DNA of 53,244 nucleotides from Planctomycetota bacterium (GCA_014192625.1 BJHM01000027.1:1-53244); one strand, 5' to 3'. Shown: positions 1 through 9,541, counted from the stretch's first letter. A program made the numbers and translations. The notes: generated by a model from the sequence alone, not told the origin.

Positions 1-361
1 GGCGGGAACGGGGAACGGAGATGTGGCGACGGGCGGTGTGGCGGGCGGTGTGACGGCGGGCGGTGTGGCGGGCGGTGTGACGGCGGGTGTTATCGGCGCG
101 GACGTTGGCGCAGCGGCCGTCATTGGCGTTGCCGCAGCGGGCATCGCAGGGGCAACGGCGGGAACTGTCGACGGCGGTGTGGCGACGGGCGGTGTGGCGG
201 GCGGTGTGACGGCGGGCGGTGTGACGGCGGGTGCTATCGGCGCGGACGTTGGCGCAGCGGCCGTCATTGGCGTTGCCGTAGCGGACATCGCAGGGGCAAC
301 GGCGGGAACCGTAGACGGCGGTGTGACGGCGGGTGTTATCGGCGCGGACGTTGGCGGGATC
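1..361 (-). repeat. Imperfect tandem repeats encoding Pro/Ala/Thr linker
   Basis: Blocks beginning gtgacggcgggtg (plus-strand reading) recur at 77, 221 and 323, spaced 144 and 102 nt. Both spacings are multiples of three, so the minus-strand frame is kept. Inside the blocks are 9-15 nt sub-repeats of ggcggtgtg(a/g)cgg. Copies differ by a few substitutions and by sub-repeat number, as expected from slippage or unequal recombination. Confidence 0.85.
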
Positions 362-807
362 GCTTCAGTTTTCGTCGCCGAGGCTTTGGGCGCAGGTGTT
401 GGTGCGGTCGGATCCGCTGGCAGGGACAGCAGCATCTTGCGCAGATCTTCGAGTTGCTGTTGTTCGTCGCGAAGAGCTTTGGCGCGCGCATCGGCAGTGA
501 CAGCTTGCTCGGTCAGTTGCCTAGCTAGCGAGCGATGTGCTGCGGCTGCGCGGTCTGACTCCTTTGCCAACTGTTCGAGTTCTTGCAGGCGCTCCTGCCA
601 TGCTTTGGTGTCGAGGCCGCGCAGTTGCGTGAGTAGCACGCGAAGTTGGTCTGGCGAATTTGTTGGTGCTGGCTGCTGTGGCGCTGGCGACGGTTGGGTT
701 GACGTTTGTGCAGGCAGTGCAGCTGTGAGCAGTGCAGCTGTGAGTAGCGCAGCTGTGAGCCGGGCGACAGGTAACCGTGCGTCAGGGATCGGGGTTTGGT
801 GCAACAT
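1..807 (-). CDS. Secreted Pro/Ala/Thr-rich protein with coiled coil, partial (runs off left edge)
   Basis: The frame is open on the minus strand from an ATG at 807 to the window edge, 269 codons without a stop. It starts 5 nt after the TGA of the DUF1549 gene, so it is probably the last known gene of that operon. The N-terminus has a hydrophobic repeat LTAALLTAALLTAALPAQ, which looks like a signal peptide cut near residue 30. Residues about 50-125 are Leu/Gln/Glu/Arg-rich (QLRGLDTKAWQERLQELEQL) and probably form a coiled coil. From about residue 140 the chain is almost only Pro, Ala, Thr, Val and Ser, in imperfect tandem repeats of the type TPPAVTPPATPP. No catalytic motif is visible. It may be a periplasmic or surface protein with a flexible linker whose folded C-terminus lies outside the window. 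The plus-strand ORF here is its shadow. Confidence 0.72.
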   Translation of the reverse strand, partial: MLHQTPIPDARLPVARLTAALLTAALLTAALPAQTSTQPSPAPQQPAPTNSPDQLRVLLTQLRGLDTKAWQERLQELEQLAKESDRAAAAHRSLARQLTEQAVTADARAKALRDEQQQLEDLRKMLLSLPADPTAPTPAPKASATKTEAIPPTSAPITPAVTPPSTVPAVAPAMSATATPMTAAAPTSAPIAPAVTPPAVTPPATPPVATPPSTVPAVAPAMPAAATPMTAAAPTSAPITPAVTPPATPPAVTPPATPPVATSPFPVPA

Positions 808-812
808 GGCAA

Positions 813-3242
813 TCAGTGTTGGAACAAAAACTCTTTTGAGTTCAGCACGGACCAATAGACATCCTGCCATGCGGCAGCACTGTCTTTTGGGGGCGTATTC
901 TGCAGCATGGAGAGCAGGCGTTCCTGTTCGCCTGCCGATGGCTTGCGGCAATACGCAGCGAGAAAGAGGTCTTCGAGCGCAGTTGCCGGGGCCAATTTTG
1001 CCGCGAGTGCTTTATGCAATCTGCCTTGGCCATCGGCGATCTTATTGGCGATCGTGTCACCGTTGATCAAGTGCAGCGTTTGGCCAAGCGTCGGGTCGTC
1101 GCGGCGATCGCAAGTGCACACGCTGTCGCGGGCAGGCCGACCAAAGGCATCGAGAAAGCGCACGCTGTTGCGGCCCGCGTCGATGGCGCTCGCGGGGCTG
1201 CCAAGCGGCACGCCTGGATACTTGGTCAATACGCCGGTCACCATCGAGATGGCATCGAGCATCGGTTCGGCGGCGAGGCGTCGCGGGCGCATTCCTGCGA
1301 ACAGGCTCGCATCGCTGCTCACCGTGGCAGCACAAGCTTGATAGGTGCTGCTCAACGCGATTGTTTTCACCACCGCGCGCACATCAAACTTCGCTTCGAC
1401 CAGGATGTTCGCCAGTGCGTCGAGCAGTGCGGGATGCGAGGGCGGATTGCCGATCCGCACGTCGTCGACCGGTTCGACAAGGCCGCGGCCAAACATTCGT
1501 GCCCAAAGTCGATTTGCCACGTTGCGCGCGAAGAACGGATTGTCCTTGTCGCAGATCCAGTCGGCGAGTGCTTGGCGGCGATCGGTATTGGGCGGCAGTT
1601 TGGCGAGTCCTGCTCCGAGCAATCGCGGCGGCATGACGACGCCATTCTTCAGATTGCGAACTTCGCCACCACCGCGGTTCCAGATGACGAACTCGTACGG
1701 GTCGAGGCCGCGCTTCTTGCCGACTTGGCCGAAGAATGCGGCGAACCCGTAGTAGTCGTCCATCGACCAGCGCTCGAACGGATGGTTGTGGCACTGCGCG
1801 CATTGCAGGCGCACACCAAGGAACACCTGCGCGGTTTTTTCGGCGACGAGATGCGGCTGCTGCGCGATCAGTTGGAAGTTTGCGGCAGGCACTGAAAACG
1901 TCGCGCCGTTTCCGGTGAGCAACTCGTGCACCAACTCATCAAACGGGCGGTGCGTGATGAACGCCTCGCGCAAGTGGCGGCCGAGCAGTGCAGCCCCCTT
2001 GGCCTCCATCGTCTGCCCATCAACCTGCAATACATCGGCCCACATCGCCGCCTGTGATGCGGCGAACGCGGGCTGCTCGAGCAGCGCATCGATGAGCCTT
2101 GCGCGCTTATCGGTGCTCTGATCGTCGAGGAAGGCGCGGCTTTGCTCCGGCAATGGCAGCAGGCCGGTCAAGTCGAGCTGAATGCGCCGCAGGAACACGT
2201 CATCGGTGCACGGCAATGGCGGCAGGGTGCGTGCTTCTTTCCACACCTGATGGATGTGCTCATCGACCAGGTTGTTGCTCGCCACGCTGGGAAACACAAA
2301 CGCTGCGTCGTCTGGGTGAACCCGCACGCGCGCGACTGCTGCAAGGCCGTGAAAGCGCGCGAGGATCACCGCCTCGCCGCGGCCGGTGGTCGTAAGCTGG
2401 CCCTGCCGGTCGATCCTCCCAATGGCATCGCTGCTCGAAGACCAGAGCGACAGCTTAGTGACATCACTGTCGGTGCCATCTTCGTAGTGCGCGCGCACCG
2501 TGAACGGCAGGCCGGCATCGAAACCGATCAGCATCGCGTTCGAAGGTTCAAGTTCGATGCTGGTCACGGCCAGCGATTTCTCGCCGTCATCAACCGCGCC
2601 TTCCCGGATCCAATCGAGAATGCGCAGGTAGGAAGCGTCGTCGCCCGCCAGCCGTTTGCCGCCCTGATGCACAGCGCCCGTGGTGGCTTTTTGCAGCATG
2701 AGGCTCTGCTCTGGTGCCGCGAAGTCGATGCGCCGGCCGCGCAGGTCGCGGGTTAATGTTTGGTGATCCCGGCCTGGGTTGTAGCCAAAGAGTGACAGGC
2801 CAAAGCCGTTCTTGCCGGATGCCGCGCCGTGGCAACTGCCGGTGTTGCAGCCGGCAGCAGTGAGTGCCGGAAGAATCTCATTGCGGAAGCTCGCTCGCTT
2901 AGTCGTAGTCGCGTTGCGCACGCGCAGCGGCACGCGCACGGTGCTCTCGCGCCACTGTGCGATCAACTGCGTATCGCCATCGTGAAGTGGTCTTAGCAAC
3001 ACGCCGTGCTCGATTGGTTCGATGGCAGCGATCGCGGGATCTGCGAGTGACCAGGTGACTTCTGCGCCGAGTTCTTTCACGCAACCGTCGAGCCGCACTC
3101 CGAGTGCAATCATGCGCTGCAGGTCGCGCGCGGAATCGAGTTGCAAAGCGGACGGCAACACGCGCAACTGAACGTAAGCAGTATCTTGTTTTTGCGGCGC
3201 AGCCTGCAGGCAGGCAATTAGTGAAATGAGGGCGAGGCTCAA
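813..3242 (-). CDS. DUF1549/DUF1553 (planctomycete cytochrome-like) domain protein
   Basis: About 809 residues. The chosen start is a TTG at 3242 that overlaps the TGA of the upstream PPC gene (TTGA). It directly precedes a signal-peptide-like SLALISLIACLQAA; anything further upstream is out-of-frame sequence of the previous gene. Order of parts: signal peptide; Big-2-like beta domain (about 25-110); a CNTGSCHG motif near residue 133, resembling a heme-binding Cys-x-x-x-Cys-His; a second Big-2-like domain; DUF1549 with FLRRIQLDLTGLLP and CAQCHNHPFERW; and DUF1553 with NRLWARMFGRGLVEP and TLHLINGD near the end. In Planctomycetota such proteins are paired with DUF1501 proteins, as here, and are thought to act outside the cytoplasmic membrane. 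The exact reaction is unknown. Confidence 0.93.
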   Translation of the reverse strand: MSLALISLIACLQAAPQKQDTAYVQLRVLPSALQLDSARDLQRMIALGVRLDGCVKELGAEVTWSLADPAIAAIEPIEHGVLLRPLHDGDTQLIAQWRESTVRVPLRVRNATTTKRASFRNEILPALTAAGCNTGSCHGAASGKNGFGLSLFGYNPGRDHQTLTRDLRGRRIDFAAPEQSLMLQKATTGAVHQGGKRLAGDDASYLRILDWIREGAVDDGEKSLAVTSIELEPSNAMLIGFDAGLPFTVRAHYEDGTDSDVTKLSLWSSSSDAIGRIDRQGQLTTTGRGEAVILARFHGLAAVARVRVHPDDAAFVFPSVASNNLVDEHIHQVWKEARTLPPLPCTDDVFLRRIQLDLTGLLPLPEQSRAFLDDQSTDKRARLIDALLEQPAFAASQAAMWADVLQVDGQTMEAKGAALLGRHLREAFITHRPFDELVHELLTGNGATFSVPAANFQLIAQQPHLVAEKTAQVFLGVRLQCAQCHNHPFERWSMDDYYGFAAFFGQVGKKRGLDPYEFVIWNRGGGEVRNLKNGVVMPPRLLGAGLAKLPPNTDRRQALADWICDKDNPFFARNVANRLWARMFGRGLVEPVDDVRIGNPPSHPALLDALANILVEAKFDVRAVVKTIALSSTYQACAATVSSDASLFAGMRPRRLAAEPMLDAISMVTGVLTKYPGVPLGSPASAIDAGRNSVRFLDAFGRPARDSVCTCDRRDDPTLGQTLHLINGDTIANKIADGQGRLHKALAAKLAPATALEDLFLAAYCRKPSAGEQERLLSMLQNTPPKDSAAAWQDVYWSVLNSKEFLFQH

Positions 3243-5563
3243 GGGCGCTGCACCTTGCCATCTGTGGCGGGGACTTTGGCCGGTTGCGTCACCCTGCTGG
3301 ACTTCTTTGGCGGGTCGATGCGCAGTTCGCCGACGGGGAATCGGTGAATCACAGTCGCGCCCTCGTGGGGCACGCGTATTTCGAGCATGAGTTCGCGGAA
3401 CTTGCCGGTTGCCGCATCTGCTGCAAAGGTGACCGGCAGAGTAGTGGCCGTTGCATCGGCGGCGATCGTGATCGGCGCGCTCGTGGCGCCACGTGGCAGC
3501 GCGAGCAACTGCACTTGCAGGGGGCCTTGTAGTGCATGCTCGCCCTTCAGTTCGATCGGCAGCGAGATCGTGGTGCCAACGGTTGTGCGTCCGCCTTGCG
3601 TTTGCGCGGTGAGCCAAGGCTTCTCGATGGTGATCTCGATGAACGGTGAGCACTGCATGAATCCTTCGTCCTTTTCCGTGGCAGTAGCGAGCACTGCGAA
3701 CGCGAATGGGCCGAGCGGCGCGTTGCCATTGGCATCGAGTGGCAGTGTGCAGTTGTCGGTGTTGGCCGGCAGTGTCACTTCGCCGCCGCCGACACCACTT
3801 GGTGTCCACAGCGTCTTCAATCGAACTTCGCCAGCGAAGCCTTCGCGGCGATGAACGTGGATCTGCACTGCCATCGGCGCGCCGCGCACCAGCGGGACTT
3901 TGGGCGCAATAATGTCGACGGTGAATGGTGCCGGCGATGTCACCGCAATCGGCAGACGACGTTGTGTGGTAGTGAGAATCGGCTGATCATTGCGCACCGA
4001 CACGAGCGGCAGCACTTGCGCGTATCCCGCGGGCCGTTCGAACGGCGCAATTTCATTGTGCATCGCCAACATGGCTAGCGCAGAGCACAGCGGGGCATCG
4101 AGTGCGGCAGATAACATCAGCGGCACGAGGTTGACCCCTTTTTGAAGGCGGCCAAAAGTTGCGGTCACGCCTTGCGGCAGTGACGGCATGACGAAGCTCT
4201 GGCCCGCATCGAAATCGGTATCGTCAAACTGCAAAACCATGCCTACGTTGCCACCCTGGGGCACGTTTAGTACTGGTTCTTGGCCGCGGGCAAGGACCAG
4301 TCGCGAGCGCGTTACGCGAGGCCGCGAGCCGCACTCAAGGCGAAACACGTGTAGTGCCCCGCAGTGACCCAGCTGGTCGCTCACCGTCACCACGTAGTTG
4401 CCATCGAGGGGCGCGGTAAACCGCAAGAAGCTGTCGCTTGCGGGCGCGCCAGCGTCGTCATCTGCGGCCAGCAAAGCACCCTGTTCGTCATGGACCACGA
4501 GCACTGGGTCGAGTGGCGAATGGCTGCCGAGTGCGAGTGCGCGCAGTTCGAGCACCTCGCTTTTCTTGGCCGCAAACCGATAGCGCATCCCGGTCGGCGT
4601 TGTGACCACACCCGAGATGCTGCAAGGGATCGTCACCATGGCCGCGCCGTGTTCTTCGGTGGCCGGTGTGATTTCGGGTGGGCCACCAGCGCGCAGCCAC
4701 AACGGCGTGGGCGCGGTACCGCGTGAATCACTGGGGTAAAACGCAAACCACTCGCCGCAATCATCTGGCACCAGCACTTCCGCGGCCATCGCCATAGCGT
4801 CGCCGATCAGGGTCACGGTCAACGTGCTGCCGATTGCGCCGCCGCCCGGCAAGGCCGCGGTTGGTCGCGGCAGATCACCCAGGTGCAACCGGTAGGGGCC
4901 CGCGTTTGTGCTGTCGGCGTATGAGGGTTCGACACGCACCTCGTAGACCCCGGCGGTTTTTGCTTCGAATGCGAGCCACGGATCCTTGTGGCCGAGTGCG
5001 GTGTCGTCGACGCGCGCGATCTCGCAGTTACCTGGATCGCGGACCGACAATGCCAGATCGATTGGTCCGCGGCCGAGTCGCATCGCTTCGAGCTCGGCGA
5101 TGCAGCGTCCGCCTTGCGGCAAGGCAATCTGGTAGCAATCGGTTTCTTCGCCGTTGATCGCGCCGTCGATCGTGCACGCGGTGGTCACCAGTTGGGGTGC
5201 GCCAGGAACGCGGGTCTCGACGATTTCAACCGCCGCGCCAATGAACAACTGGCACAGGTTGGACAGGCCTGCTGCGGTGCGCAGTCGCAACGGATGCGCG
5301 CCGAGCGGGCAGTCGGCGGCGAGGCGCAGGTTGATGGTGCACACCGTCGCATCCTTGCCTTTTTTGACCTCGACCACCTCGATGCCAGGCCGTGACAGGA
5401 GCAGCGCCTGCGGCTCGTTGAGTCGTTGGCCGCGCAACGTCAATTCGATCTCCGTGCCGCGTTGGCCGCCGAGTGGCGACACGCTGTCAAGCCTCGGTGG
5501 CAGCATGGCAACCGCGGCACACAGCAAAGGCAGCCACAGGCAATGGGGCAAACAATGCTTCAC
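3239..5563 (-). CDS. Secreted PPC-domain (pre-peptidase C-terminal-like) protein
   Basis: 774 residues. The ATG at 5563 overlaps the TGA of the DUF1501 gene (ATGA), so translation is probably coupled. It has an N-terminal signal peptide (CLWLPLLCAAVAM). This is followed by an IPT/TIG-like opening (LDSVSPLGGQRGTEIELTLRGQRL), then two segments resembling PPC domains, DCYQIALPQGGRCIAELEAM (about 142) and MRYRFAAKKSEVLELRAL (about 325). The rest is beta-rich Ig-like sequence. No protease motif is present, so it is probably a binding or structural partner. Standing between DUF1501 and DUF1549 genes is a recurring planctomycete arrangement, which supports a shared extracytoplasmic role. Confidence 0.88.
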   Translation of the reverse strand: MKHCLPHCLWLPLLCAAVAMLPPRLDSVSPLGGQRGTEIELTLRGQRLNEPQALLLSRPGIEVVEVKKGKDATVCTINLRLAADCPLGAHPLRLRTAAGLSNLCQLFIGAAVEIVETRVPGAPQLVTTACTIDGAINGEETDCYQIALPQGGRCIAELEAMRLGRGPIDLALSVRDPGNCEIARVDDTALGHKDPWLAFEAKTAGVYEVRVEPSYADSTNAGPYRLHLGDLPRPTAALPGGGAIGSTLTVTLIGDAMAMAAEVLVPDDCGEWFAFYPSDSRGTAPTPLWLRAGGPPEITPATEEHGAAMVTIPCSISGVVTTPTGMRYRFAAKKSEVLELRALALGSHSPLDPVLVVHDEQGALLAADDDAGAPASDSFLRFTAPLDGNYVVTVSDQLGHCGALHVFRLECGSRPRVTRSRLVLARGQEPVLNVPQGGNVGMVLQFDDTDFDAGQSFVMPSLPQGVTATFGRLQKGVNLVPLMLSAALDAPLCSALAMLAMHNEIAPFERPAGYAQVLPLVSVRNDQPILTTTQRRLPIAVTSPAPFTVDIIAPKVPLVRGAPMAVQIHVHRREGFAGEVRLKTLWTPSGVGGGEVTLPANTDNCTLPLDANGNAPLGPFAFAVLATATEKDEGFMQCSPFIEITIEKPWLTAQTQGGRTTVGTTISLPIELKGEHALQGPLQVQLLALPRGATSAPITIAADATATTLPVTFAADAATGKFRELMLEIRVPHEGATVIHRFPVGELRIDPPKKSSRVTQPAKVPATDGKVQRP

Positions 5564-6828
5564 GCGAGCACCCCATCGATTACCGCGCCGTCGCGAACCA
5601 GGTCGATTGGCCGATCGCCGGGCGCCAGCAGTTTTTTCGCCGGGTCGAGGCCCAGTTGCGAAAATACCGTCGCGGCGAGATCGGCGGGCTGCACCGGATC
5701 GGTCTCCGGTTCGGCACCTGTTGCATTGGTGCTGCCATGCACGTGACCGCGCTTTACGCCAGCACCAGCGAGCACCACCGAGAACGCGCGCGACCAGTGA
5801 TCGCGTCCGCCGTCGCCGTTTTGACGGGGCGTGCGGCCAAACTCGGTGGTCAATAACACCAGCGTGCGGTCCAGCAGGCCTTCGGCATCGAGGTCTGCGA
5901 TTAGCGCCGCGAACGCCTGGTCAACTTCGTTCATGCGTGGCGGCAGGTCGTTGCCGATGCGGCTGTGATGATCAAAACCGTTGTGCGTGGCGACGACGTA
6001 TCGCACACCGGATTGCGAAAGCCTGCGAGCTAGCAAACAACTCATGCCGAGGCTGTGGCGGCCGTAGCGATCTTTCTTGGCATCCGGTTCAGCGGCGAGA
6101 TCAAACGCTGTGCGCGCCGCTTTCGATTCCAACAACGCAAACGCCTGCTGGTAGAAGGCCTCGCTCGCCACGACTGTGTCCGCTGCTTGCAGGTCTGGGT
6201 GGCTCTGGTCGAGGTCGTGCAGCAATTGTTTGCGGCGGTCGCGCCGGTGCTCGTCGATCTCTTGTGGTGGCAGCAGATCGCGGACGCGGAAGCGCGCGGT
6301 GGCCGGATTGCCGCCGATTGCAAAGGGCGCAAACGCGGCGCCGAGATAGCCGGTGCCGAGGAATGAGCTGTTTACGGTTGGCACGCAGACATACGGCGGT
6401 AGCTGGTTTTGCCCGCCGAGTTCGTGTGCGACGACCGCGCCGAAGGATGGGTAGATGATCGCAGGGCTTGGCTGATAGCCGGTCAGTACCGAATGCGCGC
6501 CTCGGTCGTGATCCGCTTCGCCGTGCGTCATGGAGCGGACGATCGTGATCTTGTCGCTGATGTCAGCGGTGCGTGGCAGCAGCGCACTAAGCAGGTCGCC
6601 GTCGAGCTTTGATTTGATCACGCCAAACGGGCCGCGCACTTCGATGGGCGACTCGGGCTTTGGATCAAAGGTGTCGAGATGGCTGAGGCCACCGGCCAAG
6701 TGAATCTGGATCACTGTGTCGGCGCGTGCGGTGCGTGGCCGCAGGCGCGGGGCAGCGCCGAGTACCGAACAGCCAATGCCGTAGAGGGTCGATTGCTTTA
6801 GGAACGTGCGACGCGAGTGCTCGGCCAT
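5560..6828 (-). CDS. DUF1501 family protein, Tat-exported
   Basis: 422 residues from the ATG at 6828. That start places a twin-arginine signal (SRRTFLKQS, Arg6-Arg7) at the N-terminus; an in-frame ATG 39 nt upstream is less likely. Family motifs are clear: IQIHLAGGLSHLDTFDPKP, MTHGEADHDRGAHSVLTGY, GMSCLLARRLSQSGVRYV and LLTTEFGRTPRQNGDGGRDHW. The last resembles metal-site segments of the alkaline phosphatase/sulfatase superfamily, to which DUF1501 is related. It is the first gene of the DUF1501-PPC-DUF1549 set and its TGA overlaps the next ATG. Tat export suggests it folds, perhaps with metal, before leaving the cytoplasm. The substrate is unknown. Confidence 0.94.
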   Translation of the reverse strand: MAEHSRRTFLKQSTLYGIGCSVLGAAPRLRPRTARADTVIQIHLAGGLSHLDTFDPKPESPIEVRGPFGVIKSKLDGDLLSALLPRTADISDKITIVRSMTHGEADHDRGAHSVLTGYQPSPAIIYPSFGAVVAHELGGQNQLPPYVCVPTVNSSFLGTGYLGAAFAPFAIGGNPATARFRVRDLLPPQEIDEHRRDRRKQLLHDLDQSHPDLQAADTVVASEAFYQQAFALLESKAARTAFDLAAEPDAKKDRYGRHSLGMSCLLARRLSQSGVRYVVATHNGFDHHSRIGNDLPPRMNEVDQAFAALIADLDAEGLLDRTLVLLTTEFGRTPRQNGDGGRDHWSRAFSVVLAGAGVKRGHVHGSTNATGAEPETDPVQPADLAATVFSQLGLDPAKKLLAPGDRPIDLVRDGAVIDGVLA

Positions 6829-6907
6829 GGCGCGATCTGGGATTATGGACCATCGGATCATAGGCACCTTTGGTCTGTTGGGGGCGCTGCGATTTGTCCA
6901 GAATCAA

Positions 6908-8950
6908 TCACTTGTCGAGGCGCTGCAGCGAAACAGTGCGTAGGCGAATCGGCAAGGTTGCTGTGCTGCGCGGTGTTGCGGTCAGGGTGACTTTGGCCGG
7001 CTTATTGCCTGTCACGATGAAGTCAGGAAAAGCAGGGGTCACCGCATCGCCGACCAGTGCGAAGTCGATCGGCACATGTTGGTCTCCTGTGATGTGCCAG
7101 CGGCCGGTTTCCATCGTCAACTGGATCGCCACTGGTTTTGCGGCGCGCAGTTCGAGCAACAGTGTGCCATCGAGCGCAGGCACGGCGGCTACGAGTTGCA
7201 CGCGTTCGTTTGTGAACCAAAGATATGCCTTCGTCAAATCGAGGTCGCGCGAGGACCCCTTCGGCGGCGGGTCATAGCTAAAGCGGAAGGCCTGCGGCTG
7301 CTGATATGCGCCAAGCAGATACGCAGGCACCGACAACAGCGACGGGTGGGGACTTGCGCCGGCGCGGCCATGGATGCGGACCCACAATGGAATTTGTAGC
7401 GAGTGTTCGCCGCCCAACTCGTATGGCTGCGGACCGGTTTCGATGACCACGCAGCGATAGTCATCGCGCCAGCGCGGATCACTTTCGAAGTCGAGGCCGC
7501 TAGCGAAAACTGCGAGCGGCAGGCACGGCGGATTGGCGAACAGCAAAAGATCCGGCGCCTCATCCATCACGTAGCGCCCGTTGCCGTGCATGTGGCCTTG
7601 CAGCAATTGTCGTCCTGAGTTGGCTAACGCCCGCTCGACGAAGGTTGGCGGTGGCGACAGTGCGATCGTGCGATCGCACAGCCCGAGCAGGTCGAGCGCA
7701 GGCAGTTTTGCAAAGAAGGGGACAGCACCCGCAGCATCAACCGCGATTCGTGGCTGCCCTTCTGCAAATGCGCGGCGCAGAGTGTTGCCGATGATTTTGC
7801 CGTCCCATTCCCACGTCTCGCCGAGCGCGAACGTGCTGAGCCGGTCGGTGCGCGTGAGGGCGAGGCTCGCAGGGATTGCAACGCATGCGAGGACCGGCAC
7901 GAGCAGGTTGCCGAGGCGCATTTTTGCCAGCTGTTCGATGCCTAACGACGCCAGCGCCGCGAGCGGTGCCAACGCGCCGTGCCACAGGCGATAGCCGGGA
8001 AAGTGGTCGCCACCGACAGCGGCAAGGTAGAGCAGCCACGCCAGCAGGGACGCGCTGAGGGCGGCGACCGCGAAGCGCCGCGAACGAAACGCGAGCACTG
8101 TGCCGAGTAGCGCTGGCACCCAAATCCCGAACATCGCTAGCAGAGCCGCGCCGTTGTAATCGATGCCCGCCAGCAGGGACGGCATGCTGAGTTCGACCTT
8201 TACGTGTGCGGTGTTTGGCACCGTGTCGCCGTAATAAAGGATGCGAAACGCGAGCTGCGCGAAAGTGCAGAGGATCGGCAGAGTGGCAAAGTTACTCGCA
8301 AAGCGCAGCGCAACAGCAATGCCTGCGCGCAGGTTTGCGAGTAGCAGCACGATGGCTGGTATCGCTGTCCACAACGGCCCATCTGGCCGCGTCAGGCAGA
8401 GCAGTGCGAATGGCAGGCCTGCCGCGTGCAGCACACGTGGCGATGGCAACGGATTGGATGCATCGCCGAGGGCGATCAAGCGAGCCGCACCGAGTGCCAG
8501 CCACAATAAGACCATCGGGCCTTCGAGGCCACCAAGGGTCCACGTTGCTAAGGGTGCACTTGCAGCAAGGAGGAGCGGCGCAATCGAGGCCCGCAGCGTG
8601 CCAGCAACACTGCGGGGCTTGGCGATCGAAGCAATGCAGGCAAAGGCGATCAGCGTGCAGGCTGCGCCGAGTAGCCGCGCGGCGGTGACGAGCTCGAAGC
8701 CGATGCGGCCAAGTGCCGCGGTGGCGAGGACCCAGAGCAGGTTGCTGTAGCCCTCGACGCGTTCGCCAGGGGTCCAAGTGAGCCCGTGGCCCTCGAGCAG
8801 TCGCTGCGCATAACGCAATGAGATGAAGGAGTCATCGGAGAAGAATGGCCAGGTCCACGCCGTTTGCCACGCGAGCAGCAGTGCGGCAGGGGAGATGGCG
8901 AGCAGCAGGAGCCAAACTGGCGAATGGGATCCGGAGACTTTCGACGACAC
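6908..8950 (-). CDS. GT-C-type polytopic membrane glycosyltransferase-like protein
   Basis: 680 residues from a GTG at 8950. About ten hydrophobic helices occupy the first 400 residues. After the first helix comes FFSDDSFISLRYAQRLLEGHGLTW and then GERVEGYSNLLW. An Asp-Asp in the first extracytoplasmic loop followed by this VEGY(S/T) pattern is typical of GT-C lipid-phospho-sugar-dependent transferases, such as the AftB-like arabinofuranosyltransferase group. The soluble C-terminus (about 420-680) is presumably periplasmic. The natural reaction would be transfer of a sugar from a polyprenyl carrier to a cell-envelope glycan; donor and acceptor cannot be read from the sequence. It is separated from the DUF1501 gene by 79 nt and is divergent from the DUF2752 operon. 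Confidence 0.75.
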   Translation of the reverse strand: MSSKVSGSHSPVWLLLLAISPAALLLAWQTAWTWPFFSDDSFISLRYAQRLLEGHGLTWTPGERVEGYSNLLWVLATAALGRIGFELVTAARLLGAACTLIAFACIASIAKPRSVAGTLRASIAPLLLAASAPLATWTLGGLEGPMVLLWLALGAARLIALGDASNPLPSPRVLHAAGLPFALLCLTRPDGPLWTAIPAIVLLLANLRAGIAVALRFASNFATLPILCTFAQLAFRILYYGDTVPNTAHVKVELSMPSLLAGIDYNGAALLAMFGIWVPALLGTVLAFRSRRFAVAALSASLLAWLLYLAAVGGDHFPGYRLWHGALAPLAALASLGIEQLAKMRLGNLLVPVLACVAIPASLALTRTDRLSTFALGETWEWDGKIIGNTLRRAFAEGQPRIAVDAAGAVPFFAKLPALDLLGLCDRTIALSPPPTFVERALANSGRQLLQGHMHGNGRYVMDEAPDLLLFANPPCLPLAVFASGLDFESDPRWRDDYRCVVIETGPQPYELGGEHSLQIPLWVRIHGRAGASPHPSLLSVPAYLLGAYQQPQAFRFSYDPPPKGSSRDLDLTKAYLWFTNERVQLVAAVPALDGTLLLELRAAKPVAIQLTMETGRWHITGDQHVPIDFALVGDAVTPAFPDFIVTGNKPAKVTLTATPRSTATLPIRLRTVSLQRLDK

Positions 8951-9096
8951 AGTGGCGGAGTCTAAGAATCCATCGCGCCGGAAGCGCGTGCCTTGGTTGA
9001 TTCCTGTCTAGCGCCATTCTGTAAGGTGCAGATCACTTTCACCTGCTTGCTTGTCGCTATGGTTTCGCGTGCAATCGTTACTCGCCGGCATTTTTA

Positions 9097-9534
9097 ATGA
9101 CCTCGCTTTCCAAACCGCTGACTCATGCCAACGTGGTGGCCGGTGCTCGCCTTGCACTGCTGCGTGCAACTCTGGCTTTGGGGGCGCTGCTGATGGGTTA
9201 TTGTGCTGAAGTGCAGGTTGATGGCGCGCGCTGGTTTGGCCAGCGTGGACCGGGTTGCTTGCTTGGCACATGGCTTTCTCCCGATGCCTGCCCTAGCTGT
9301 GGGTTATTGCGTAGCACCTCCGCAAGTCTCCATGGGGACCTTGCCTTTGCGTGGCGCGCGCACCCCGCAGGGCCAGTTGTCGCCCTGTTGTTGCTCTGCG
9401 CGCTGCTCCTAAATCTCGACATCCTGCGCCGGTGCATTGAATTGCCCTTTCACTCTAAGCTCCGCCGCACCGGCCACGTGTTGTTTGGCGTTGCGGTATT
9501 GCTCGGCTGGCTGTGCCGCCTGATAAGGCTCTAA
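9097..9534 (+). CDS. DUF2752 family membrane protein
   Basis: 145 residues, ATG start. It shows the DUF2752 signature CPSCGLLRSTSASLHGD (Cys65 and Cys68, followed by a Gly-Asp and then HPAGP), framed by hydrophobic segments at about 20-37, 90-112 and 125-142. The family is small, membrane-embedded and uncharacterised; the CPxCG pair may bind metal or be redox active. It begins a four-gene run in which the last three genes overlap, so it probably shares their promoter. Confidence 0.88.
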   Translation: MTSLSKPLTHANVVAGARLALLRATLALGALLMGYCAEVQVDGARWFGQRGPGCLLGTWLSPDACPSCGLLRSTSASLHGDLAFAWRAHPAGPVVALLLLCALLLNLDILRRCIELPFHSKLRRTGHVLFGVAVLLGWLCRLIRL

Positions 9535-9541
9535 CCCCCCA

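Noticed and set aside
525-812. In-frame continuation after the DUF1549 TGA as a third Sec readthrough
   Set aside because: The continuation lacks protein-like pattern and overlaps a better frame with its own ATG, signal peptide and coiled coil. DUF1553 domains normally end there.
23-1066. Plus-strand 347-codon ORF rich in Gly/Val/Ala
   Set aside because: It is the antisense of the Pro/Ala/Thr-rich minus-strand gene and of the DUF1549 C-terminus; it has no domain and its composition is a by-product of the repeats.
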